In this document: one piece after another, positions 29,781 through 35,892 of the stretch
Layout: the number at the start of each line of letters is the position of its first letter
Position numbering within the stretch: position 1 is the first letter of the stretch
Virus record (IMG/VR): IMGVR_UViG_3300042549_000661
Span: 1 to 35,892 of that record
Source of the DNA: a virus
Strand: one strand, 5' to 3'
DNA length: 35,892 nt
Made by a program: the position numbers and the translations under genes
Notes under the pieces: generated by a model
Told to the model about the DNA's origin: nothing
Seen by the model: the letters and a program-made list of their open reading frames with translations, nothing else
The model's database searches: none

Positions 29781-31072
29781 GCGATCACGCCAAGCTGTCC
29801 CCATCGAAGCGCAGCCGCTGGGCCTTGTGCCCCGGCAGCATTCGGGAGGAGGCCAAGTACCCTGACACCGGTAGCGGCCCCGCTGCTGCCGATGGCACAC
29901 ACTCGCACACGCTGCTTGAGCACTGTATCAAGAACGGCTTGTCGGACCCAATGGATCAGGTGGGGGAAACCTTCACCGATCACGAGGGCACGTTCAAGGT
30001 GGACGCTGACCGCGCTGCCCGAGTCAAGACCGCCATTGAGTACATCCGTGAGGAGTCGGTTGGTGGCATGTTTAAGGTCATCTCTGAGCAACGGGTTGAC
30101 CCCGAGTTTCTGCTGGGTCGCAAAGACTTGTCGGGTACGGTGGACTGTCAAATCATCGGTGGTGACATCCTTGAATTGATCGACTACAAGGACGGCATGG
30201 GCATCGTCGCAGCCGAAGGCAACATGCAGCTTGAACAGTATGCCTACGGTGTGCTGGCTGGCTACAAGCTGCCCGTGAATGGTGACTATCCGTTCAAGAC
30301 GGTTCGCATGACCATCATCCAGCCCAAGCTGGCGCTGCGTGGGATGCCTGCCATCACATCGCACGATGTGTCTGTGCGCTCTTTGTTGGACAACATGGGT
30401 ACAATCATCACGCAAGCTGCTGCCACTGACAAACCAGACGCACCGCTTGTACCGGGTGAAAGTCAATGTAAATTCTGCCGCGCTAAAGGCTCATGCAACG
30501 CGCTGGCAAGTAACGTAATGAAGGAGGTCGGAATCATGTTCCAGCCTGTCGTAACTCAAACACTCGATGTCGCGCAGCAATCTGCCGATAAAGACCCATC
30601 CACGATGGATGACGCCCAGATCGCTCAGATCATGGAAGCCGCCCCCTTGATGCGCCAACTCCTCGAAGGTGTGGAGAAGGAAGCCCTGCGCCGTCTTGAA
30701 GCTGGTCAAGTCATCCCAGGCTTGAAGCTGGTCAATGGTCGTGGCTCCCGTGCATGGGCGCTGCCTGAGGACGACATGGCCGAGAAGCTGGTCAAGATGG
30801 GCATCCCCAAATCCGCTGTCTACGAAACCAAACTTGTTACACCCGCCAAGGCTGAAAAGCTGACGTGGGAAAAGAAAGACGGCACCAAGGTTGCACTGAC
30901 CGAGCGCCAACTCAAGCGCATGGAGCAAGAGTACGTGGTCAAGCTGGCTGGCAAGCTAACCGTAGCCCCCGAATCTGATGGCCGTCCGGCTGTCATCACC
31001 AATGCTGCGCCGCTGTTTAGCGCAGTAGAAGCAGCACCCGCTGCCGAATCCCTGCCCTCGTGGCTTTCTTAA
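29777..31072 (+). CDS. DUF2800 protein, Cas4/RecB-like nuclease
   Basis: This 431-residue protein carries PD-(D/E)XK-type motifs: H42/H44 near the start (DGTHSH), GTVD (D123), IDYKDG (D136 and K138), and the QLEQYAYG segment (about 151-158). Cysteines at 18, 231, 234 and 240 match the spacing of a Cas4/AddB-type iron-sulfur cluster. DUF2800 proteins belong to phage replication or recombination modules and would process DNA ends. It follows the GMSLRDYF protein with an ATGA overlap, and precedes the single-strand DNA-binding protein. The second half (270-431) is charged and less conserved. Annotation of the family is strong; exact activity is inferred. Confidence 0.9.
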   Translation: MSDHAKLSPSKRSRWALCPGSIREEAKYPDTGSGPAAADGTHSHTLLEHCIKNGLSDPMDQVGETFTDHEGTFKVDADRAARVKTAIEYIREESVGGMFKVISEQRVDPEFLLGRKDLSGTVDCQIIGGDILELIDYKDGMGIVAAEGNMQLEQYAYGVLAGYKLPVNGDYPFKTVRMTIIQPKLALRGMPAITSHDVSVRSLLDNMGTIITQAAATDKPDAPLVPGESQCKFCRAKGSCNALASNVMKEVGIMFQPVVTQTLDVAQQSADKDPSTMDDAQIAQIMEAAPLMRQLLEGVEKEALRRLEAGQVIPGLKLVNGRGSRAWALPEDDMAEKLVKMGIPKSAVYETKLVTPAKAEKLTWEKKDGTKVALTERQLKRMEQEYVVKLAGKLTVAPESDGRPAVITNAAPLFSAVEAAPAAESLPSWLS

Positions 31073-31087
31073 ACTGGAGTAAATGTA

Positions 31088-31780
31088 ATGTCTGAAATCA
31101 TCTTTTTGTCGAACGTCCGTCTTGCTTTTCCAAACATCGCTGAACCACAGCGTCAGGTCAATGAGTTGACTGGTGTTGAACGACTCTCGTACAACTGCGA
31201 ATTGTTAATGCCCCAAGACCACGCTGGCTTTCAGCAGTTCATGGCACGTTACGGTGCCTTGGCGCTGGAGAAGTGGAAAGAACACGCTCAAGCCATCATG
31301 GGAATGATTCAAAATGAACGCAGGATGCGTTGTTTTGGTCGTGGTGAGGAAAAAATTGCCAAGAAGACACTCAAGCCTTATGACGGTTATGCAGGTAATC
31401 TTTACATCACTGCCGGTCGGGATACCGCCCCTCAAATGATTCAACCTGACGGCTCACCTGTTGACCCATCAAACACGATGGCCTATCAGCAACTGGCCCG
31501 CAAGTTGTACGGCGGTTGCCGTGTCAACGCTGCCGTTAAGCCTTGGCCCCAAGACAACAAGCATGGACGTGCAATCCGTTGTGATCTTGTTGCTATTCAA
31601 TTTGCCGCTGACGATACCCCATTCGGTGAAGGAGCCGTTGATGCGTCTGGGATGTTTGGTGCGGTGCAGCAAGCAGCGGCTATGTCAGGTGCTGTCTTCC
31701 CATCGGCTGGTCAACAGACTGCAATGCCTGCCGCACCATTTGGCGCACCTGCTGGCTTGCCTTCGTTCTTCGGCCAGTAA
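31088..31780 (+). CDS. DUF2815 single-strand DNA-binding protein
   Basis: This 230-residue protein starts MSEIIFLSNVRLAFPNIAEP, the usual start of DUF2815, which is an OB-fold single-strand DNA-binding family in phage replication modules. The segments LSYNCELLMPQDHAGFQQF and DGYAGNLYITAGRDTAPQMI fit it, as does the C-terminal end (GLPSFFGQ), where a short hydrophobic tip could contact partners. It would protect single strands for the adjacent family-B polymerase. The ribosome site ACTGGAG sits 8 nt before ATG. A predicted structured RNA follows the stop codon. Confidence 0.9.
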   Translation: MSEIIFLSNVRLAFPNIAEPQRQVNELTGVERLSYNCELLMPQDHAGFQQFMARYGALALEKWKEHAQAIMGMIQNERRMRCFGRGEEKIAKKTLKPYDGYAGNLYITAGRDTAPQMIQPDGSPVDPSNTMAYQQLARKLYGGCRVNAAVKPWPQDNKHGRAIRCDLVAIQFAADDTPFGEGAVDASGMFGAVQQAAAMSGAVFPSAGQQTAMPAAPFGAPAGLPSFFGQ

Positions 31781-31787
31781 TTGAATC

Positions 31788-31868
31788 GGGGATGGGTGAT
31801 CATTAAGGGGCACCCGTAATCATCCGGGCAGGGTGACCGAAAGCGCCGTCCGTGAGTATCCCATCCCC
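31788..31868 (+). ncRNA. Candidate structured RNA, three-way junction
   Basis: A 9-bp outer stem (GGGGATGGG 31788-31796 with CCCATCCCC 31860-31868) encloses two hairpins. Hairpin 2 pairs GATCATTA (31798-31805) with TAATCATC (31817-31824), with one mismatch and an inner GGG/CCC. Hairpin 3 pairs CGGGC (31825-31829) with GTCCG (31848-31852) around a CGAAAG loop. The block lies between the DUF2815 stop and the polymerase ATG, 19 nt before the latter. It looks like a cis-regulatory RNA. The similarity to any known family has not been tested here. Confidence 0.55.
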
Positions 31869-31887
31869 ACCTAACCCGGTAACCGTA

Positions 31888-33741
31888 ATGAGTAACGACT
31901 ATGTATTCGACATCGAAACCTATCCCAACGTGTTCACGCTGGCAGTGGAACATGCAGACTCGCCGCTTCAGTGGATGTTTGAGATCAGCGATCACCGCAA
32001 CGACTCGCGTGAGATCGTCGCGTTCCTTCAGTATCTGAAAGACACCGATGCCCGCATGATCGGGTTCAACAACCTTGGCTTTGATTACCCCGTGGTGCAC
32101 ACTCTTGTGCGCATGGGTCACAGTGATGCCAACACGCTGTACCAAAAGGCGATGGCGATCATCAACGCGCAAGACGATGATGGTGGCCGTTGGATGCACC
32201 TCGTCAAGACCTTTGACCAGTTTGTCACGCAGATCGACCTGTTCAAGATCCACCACTTTGACAACCGTGCCCGGTCCACCAGCCTCAAGGTGCTGGAGTT
32301 CAACATGCGCAGCGACACGATTGAAGACCTGCCGTTCCCCGTGGGCACGATGCTGAACCGCACACAAATCGAAGTGCTCAAAGAGTACAACAAGCACGAT
32401 GTGGCGCAGACCAAGGCGTTCTATCACCACACGCTTGACATGATCCACTTCCGTGAAGAACTGACGCGCAAGTATGCCCGTGACTTCATGAACCACAACG
32501 ACACCAAGATCGGCAAAGACTACTTCACCATGAAGCTGGAAGAAGCCGGTGTCGCCTGTTACGACTTTGGCCCCAAGGGTCGCACACCCAGGCAGACCAA
32601 GCGCCCAATGATCGCGCTCAAGGACGCCATCCTGCCGTGGATTAACTTCGAGCACCCTGAATTTAACCGGGTGATGAACTGGCTCAAGGCCCAGACCATC
32701 ACCGAAACCAAGGGGGTCTTCACGGACCTCACAGCAACAATCAATGGCTTTACTTTTGTCTTCGGCCTTGGGGGAATCCACGGCTCCATCGAGTCAGAGG
32801 TCATCGAGTCTGACGGTGAGTACGTCATCGTGGACTTGGATGTCACTTCATACTATCCAAACTTGGCAATCACGAATGGGTTTCACCCGGCCCATCTCGG
32901 AAAAGAGTTTGTCAGCATCTACAAGCACCTGTTTGAGCAGCGCAAGTCGTACCCAAAGAAGTCAGCAGAAAGCGCAATGCTGAAGCTGGCGCTGAACGGC
33001 GTCTACGGTGACAGCAACAACCAGTTCAGTGTGTTCTACGACCCACTGTTTACCATGTCGATCACGCTCAACGGTCAACTGCTGCTGTGCCTGCTGGCCG
33101 AGGGGTTGATGCACATCCCCGGCCTGCGCATCATCCAGGTCAACACCGATGGCCTGACAGTGCGTGTGCCCCGCAGCCACAAGATGCTGGTCGATCTGGC
33201 CCGCGCTGCATGGCAGTCGCGCACCGGGTTGAACCTTGAGGAAGCCGTGTACAAGGCCATGATGGTGCGCGATGTCAACAACTACATCGGCGTGTTTGAG
33301 AACGGTAGCACCAAGCGCAAGGGTGCTTACGAGTACGACATGGAGTGGCACCAGAACGCTGGTGGCTTGGTGATTGCCAAGGTGGCCGAGAAGGTGCTGG
33401 TCGAGGGTGCTCCCATCCGCGAAACCATCGAGCAGTGGCCCGACATCATGGACTTCATGTTGCGCACCAAAGTGCCCCGGTCGAGTCACTTGGGCATTGA
33501 GCGTGACGGCGTGACATCGCAGCTTCAGAACACCACGCGCTACTACGTGGCCGAGGGTGGTGGGCAGTTGGTCAAGTACATGCCACCGCTTGCGAAGAAG
33601 CCCGAGCAGTGGCGCAAGTTTGCCGTTGAGAGTGGCTGGGGTGTGCAGCCTTGCAACGACATCAAGGACGCTGGCAAGCTGCCAGTCAATTTCGATTACT
33701 ACGTCAAAGAAGTGGAAAAATTATGCCTAAGCTTGAAGTGA
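31888..33741 (+). CDS. Family-B DNA polymerase
   Basis: I start this at ATG 31888 (MSNDYVFDIETYPNVF), because an upstream GTG at 31852 lies inside the structured RNA. The 617-residue enzyme has a 3'-5' exonuclease with D8/E10 (FDIET), N61...D66 (GFNNLGFDYP) and Y167/D171 (YNKHD). Polymerase motifs follow: motif A D318-VTSYYPN, motif B KLALNGVYG (366-374), and motif C VNTDG (N419-T420-D421). The usual first Asp of motif C is Asn here. It would copy the phage genome with proofreading. No terminal-protein-priming insertion is evident. It overlaps the downstream DUF3310 gene by 19 nt. Confidence 0.92.
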   Translation: MSNDYVFDIETYPNVFTLAVEHADSPLQWMFEISDHRNDSREIVAFLQYLKDTDARMIGFNNLGFDYPVVHTLVRMGHSDANTLYQKAMAIINAQDDDGGRWMHLVKTFDQFVTQIDLFKIHHFDNRARSTSLKVLEFNMRSDTIEDLPFPVGTMLNRTQIEVLKEYNKHDVAQTKAFYHHTLDMIHFREELTRKYARDFMNHNDTKIGKDYFTMKLEEAGVACYDFGPKGRTPRQTKRPMIALKDAILPWINFEHPEFNRVMNWLKAQTITETKGVFTDLTATINGFTFVFGLGGIHGSIESEVIESDGEYVIVDLDVTSYYPNLAITNGFHPAHLGKEFVSIYKHLFEQRKSYPKKSAESAMLKLALNGVYGDSNNQFSVFYDPLFTMSITLNGQLLLCLLAEGLMHIPGLRIIQVNTDGLTVRVPRSHKMLVDLARAAWQSRTGLNLEEAVYKAMMVRDVNNYIGVFENGSTKRKGAYEYDMEWHQNAGGLVIAKVAEKVLVEGAPIRETIEQWPDIMDFMLRTKVPRSSHLGIERDGVTSQLQNTTRYYVAEGGGQLVKYMPPLAKKPEQWRKFAVESGWGVQPCNDIKDAGKLPVNFDYYVKEVEKLCLSLK

Positions 33742-33986
33742 CAATGGAAGAAACTGAAGCGTTTGACGCACTGACTAAACAGGTTGCTGGCAACCACTAC
33801 AAGGACTTGCCGATCCAGCCAGTCGAGTTCATCCATGCCAACGCGATTGGCTACTTTGAGGGCAACGTGATCAAGTACGTTTCCCGCTGGCGCAAGAAGA
33901 ACGGCATTGCTGATCTGGAAAAGGCCAAGCACTACATCGAGTTGTTGATCGAACTGGAGAACCGCCGTGCTGGAAAAACAGATTGA
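33723..33986 (+). CDS. DUF3310 protein, T7 gp1.7-like
   Basis: Starting at ATG 33723 (MPKLEVTMEETEAFDALTKQ), the 87-residue protein has the DUF3310 core NHYKDLPIQPVEFIHANAIG, then FEGNVIKYVSRWRKKNG and a final helical tail (DLEKAKHYIELLIELE). DUF3310 includes the T7 gp1.7 nucleotide kinase, so a nucleotide-handling role is possible; kinase activity in this one is not shown by the sequence. It overlaps the polymerase end by 19 nt and the VRR-NUC start by 20 nt, so the three are tightly packed and coupled. Confidence 0.88.
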   Translation: MPKLEVTMEETEAFDALTKQVAGNHYKDLPIQPVEFIHANAIGYFEGNVIKYVSRWRKKNGIADLEKAKHYIELLIELENRRAGKTD

Positions 33987-34251
33987 ATCCAAGGTCTGCG
34001 ACTACGCCAAGACCAAGGGTGTGCTGGCGTACAAGTTCACCAGCCCTGCCCGTGCCGCTGTGCCTGATCGTCTGTTCATCGGACCTGATGGGCGCATGTG
34101 GTTCTGCGAGTTCAAGCGCGAGGGTCAAGTACCCACGCCTGCGCAGTACCGGGAGCACGAGAAGCTGCGCCAGCAAATGGTCAACGTGTTTGTCATTGAC
34201 AACGTGGTCGAGGGTAAGTTGATGGTTGACGTGATGGTGATGGGATGCTGA
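33967..34251 (+). CDS. VRR-NUC nuclease
   Basis: A GTG start (33967, with GGAG 7 nt upstream) opens a 94-residue protein. It contains the VRR-NUC motif: VPDRLF (D34), FCEFKREG (E48 and K50), and a Q58 in TPAQYREHEKL, the fold of small PD-(D/E)XK nucleases that act on Holliday-type or flap DNA. The stand-alone phage form is a single domain, as seen here. It would resolve or trim recombination intermediates during replication, and is flanked by polymerase and helicase genes. Catalytic residues look complete. Confidence 0.9.
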   Translation: MLEKQIESKVCDYAKTKGVLAYKFTSPARAAVPDRLFIGPDGRMWFCEFKREGQVPTPAQYREHEKLRQQMVNVFVIDNVVEGKLMVDVMVMGC

Positions 34252-35651
34252 CACCTGACTTACTCCACGACTACCAAAAGAAAGCCGTCAACTTTCAATG
34301 CACTCACGCCAACTCAATGCTCTGGTTAGATATGGGATTGGGGAAGACCGTGATCACACTCACAAGCGTGGCCCACCTCGTTAAGACCGGGTTTTTGCGC
34401 GGCGTAATTATTGTTGCGCCCATCCGAGTGATCCGTCTTGTGTGGCGTCAGGAAGCGGCCAAATGGAATCACACAAGCGGGTTGAAATTTAGTCTGGTGA
34501 CCGGCACCAAGGACCAGCGCACCCGCGCTCTCCTGCGCCCTGCGGACATTTATTTGGTGAACTATGACGTGCTTGGCTGGCTGGCCGAAACGCTGCAAAC
34601 CTATTTCGTCAAGAAGGACCGCCCGATGCCGTTCAACGGAATCATCTGGGACGAGATCAGCAAGATGAAGAACAGCGCCACAAACCGGGTCAAGGCGTTT
34701 CGCAAGATTGCAAACCAGTTTGACTGGACCACGGGCTTGACCGGCACCCCTGCCAGCAACGGGTACAAAGACCTGCACGGTCAGTTCCTCGTGGTGGACA
34801 AGGGTGAGCGTCTGGGCACCAGCAAGACAGCGTTCCGCACTCGGTTCTACAAGAAGGTCGGACCCTACAAAGAGGTGGCGTATGAGGACACCGAGGACAC
34901 GATCAAGAAGCTGATCGGGGACATCACGCTTGAGATGTCAGCCGAGGACTACAACCCGCTGCCTGACTTGATCGTCAACAACATCGAGATCGAGATGCCT
35001 GACGAGTTGCGGGCCAAGTACGACAGGCTGGAGAAAGAGTTCTTCATGGTGCTGGACAGCGGCAAAGAGATTGAGGCGTTTAACCAAGCTGCCTTGACCA
35101 ACAAGTGCTTGCAGTTCTCCAACGGGGCCATGTACCCGATTGCCGGGATGCCGCTGTGGGAGCCGGTGCATGACATGAAGCTGGACGCGCTGGAGGACAT
35201 CATCGACGAGGCCCAGGGGTCACCCATCCTGTGCGCCTATGCGTACCGGTCAGACGCTGCCCGCATCATGGAGAAGTTTAAGGCGCTGCGCCCCATCAAC
35301 CTGACCGAGTGCAAGACCGAGGCATCGCTGACCAACGCCATGCACCGCTGGAAGACTGACGACTGCGCCCTGATGATCGGTCACCCGGCCAGCATGGGCC
35401 ACGGCATCGACGGGTTGCAGAACAACGGCCACATCCTCGTGTGGTATGGCCTCAACTGGTCGCTGGACCTGTACGAGCAGTTCAACGCCCGTGTGCGCCG
35501 TCAGGGCCAAGGGGCACCCGTCATGTGCCACCGCATCCTGATGCAAGACACATTGGACCAAGCACAAGCAATGGCGCTTGACCAAAAAGCAACAACTCAG
35601 GCCGGATTGCGCAACGCTGTAAAACAATACCGCATATCTAAAAATGTGTGA
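34245..35651 (+). CDS. SNF2-type DEAD-like helicase
   Basis: This 468-residue protein has Walker A DMGLGKT (29-35), a DExx motif WDEIS (135-139), TGLTGTPASNG (163-173), and a motif VI-like QFNARVRRQGQ near residues 406-416. These are the SNF2/DEAD ATPase order. Phage versions drive DNA strand unwinding or translocation in replication and recombination. The two-domain plan is complete, including the C-terminal RecA-like half (CAYAYRSDAARIMEKFKALRP). It overlaps the VRR-NUC gene by 7 nt. The last codons precede the next promoter, whose -10 begins near 35652. Confidence 0.9.
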   Translation: MLTPDLLHDYQKKAVNFQCTHANSMLWLDMGLGKTVITLTSVAHLVKTGFLRGVIIVAPIRVIRLVWRQEAAKWNHTSGLKFSLVTGTKDQRTRALLRPADIYLVNYDVLGWLAETLQTYFVKKDRPMPFNGIIWDEISKMKNSATNRVKAFRKIANQFDWTTGLTGTPASNGYKDLHGQFLVVDKGERLGTSKTAFRTRFYKKVGPYKEVAYEDTEDTIKKLIGDITLEMSAEDYNPLPDLIVNNIEIEMPDELRAKYDRLEKEFFMVLDSGKEIEAFNQAALTNKCLQFSNGAMYPIAGMPLWEPVHDMKLDALEDIIDEAQGSPILCAYAYRSDAARIMEKFKALRPINLTECKTEASLTNAMHRWKTDDCALMIGHPASMGHGIDGLQNNGHILVWYGLNWSLDLYEQFNARVRRQGQGAPVMCHRILMQDTLDQAQAMALDQKATTQAGLRNAVKQYRISKNV

Positions 35652-35674
35652 TACACTTGTGTCACATCAACAAC
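35648..35674 (+). promoter_or_regulatory. Extended -10 promoter with repeated leader
   Basis: The 10-mer GTGATACACT (35648-35657), shared with 28933-28942, provides a TG-n-TACACT extended -10. It is followed 5 nt later by CACATCAACAAC (35663-35674), which is also found after the early promoter at 23563-23574. It may drive the last gene of the window and those beyond it. Confidence 0.65.
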
Positions 35675-35687
35675 TGGAGTAACTGTA

Positions 35688-35892
35688 ATGATCCGTCAAA
35701 CCATTGAGTGGGTGAAAAGCGCCTACGCCACACCGACCGCTGAATCGCTGGCGCTGCGTGAACTTGAGGACAGCAAGCGCAGGCTGCTGGAGGCCCAGAC
35801 AGCGCGTGAATACGCTGACAGCATGTGCAAGTACCGCGAGGCGCAGATCAAGCGCCTGACGGCCTATTTGCACAAGGCCACTGAGGAGCAGG
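35688..35892 (+). CDS. Coiled-coil protein, unknown (3' part missing)
   Basis: ATG 35688 (GGAG 8 nt before) begins MIRQTIEWVKSAYATPTAES and continues LALRELEDSKRRLLEAQTAR and onward in a charged helix to the window edge. The long Glu/Arg/Lys/Leu-rich stretch predicts a coiled coil. The last visible residues are HKATEEQ. No family is recognised. It is the first gene after the promoter at 35648. The only visible part is about 68 residues. Confidence 0.75.
   Translation, partial: MIRQTIEWVKSAYATPTAESLALRELEDSKRRLLEAQTAREYADSMCKYREAQIKRLTAYLHKATEEQ

Noticed and set aside
31711-32781. Minus-strand frame of 356 codons across the polymerase gene
   Set aside because: Antisense to a polymerase with clear catalytic motifs; translation is Val/His-rich and not protein-like.
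1-35892. tRNA genes, integrase or attachment site
   Set aside because: I found no cloverleaf-like sequence, no integrase motif and no long repeat pair that would support an att site; lysogeny is not indicated.

Overview
This window looks like a large part of the genome of a P22-like short-tailed phage (podovirus morphology). The evidence is a P22-type portal, coat, scaffold, tail accessory factor (gp4-like) and tail hub (gp10-like) set, terminase subunits, ejection-type internal proteins and a phage replication module. The base composition, the ATGA/TGATG gene overlaps and the freshwater-betaproteobacterial flavour of several small proteins suggest a host such as a burkholderialean. That host guess is inference. 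No integrase, CI-type repressor cassette, tRNA or CRISPR array is visible. Both ends of the window cut a gene.

Layout. Positions 1-22987 form one leftward (minus strand) late block. Read in transcription order it is: terminase small and large subunits, two small basic proteins, a GroES-like co-chaperonin, the portal, a DUF5856-like protein, a glycine-rich adhesin, several fiber/spike and chaperone-like proteins, a pectate-lyase-type tailspike, scaffold, coat, two beta-rich probable decoration proteins, gp4- and gp10-like tail proteins, three ejection-type proteins, and a holin-like membrane protein. The fiber/spike genes lie between portal and scaffold, which differs from the P22 order. The only gene facing the other way is a NUMOD4/HNH endonuclease (7770-8396) inserted between the gp4- and gp10-like genes.

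Positions 22988-23599 are a non-coding control region with eleven copies of an 11-bp palindrome (ACCCANYGGGT-like). One copy sits exactly between the -35 and -10 of a rightward promoter. Positions 23600-25844 are a rightward early operon of small unknown proteins, including two single-helix microproteins. It ends at a strong terminator and is followed by a small HTH protein (25924-26256). A bidirectional terminator separates that from a leftward primase-polymerase/DUF3987 gene (26304-28802), which is preceded by a 14-codon overlapping leader peptide.

At 28912-28942 a palindrome carries extended -10 elements on both strands and probably drives the primase gene leftward and a second rightward operon. 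That operon encodes a ribbon-helix-helix-like regulator, a DUF2800 nuclease, a DUF2815 ssDNA-binding protein, a family-B DNA polymerase, a DUF3310 protein, a VRR-NUC nuclease and an SNF2-type helicase. An approximately 81-nt sequence predicted to fold as a three-way junction RNA lies between the DUF2815 and polymerase genes.

How the parts fit together. The early operon would take over the host, the replication module would copy the genome, and the leftward late block would build and package virions. The palindrome cluster at the divergent junction is placed to switch between them, or to serve as a replication origin. The strongest undescribed candidates are this palindrome array, the structured RNA ahead of the polymerase, the HNH insertion that coincides with loss of the gp10 ATG, and the divergent promoter with its leader peptide.
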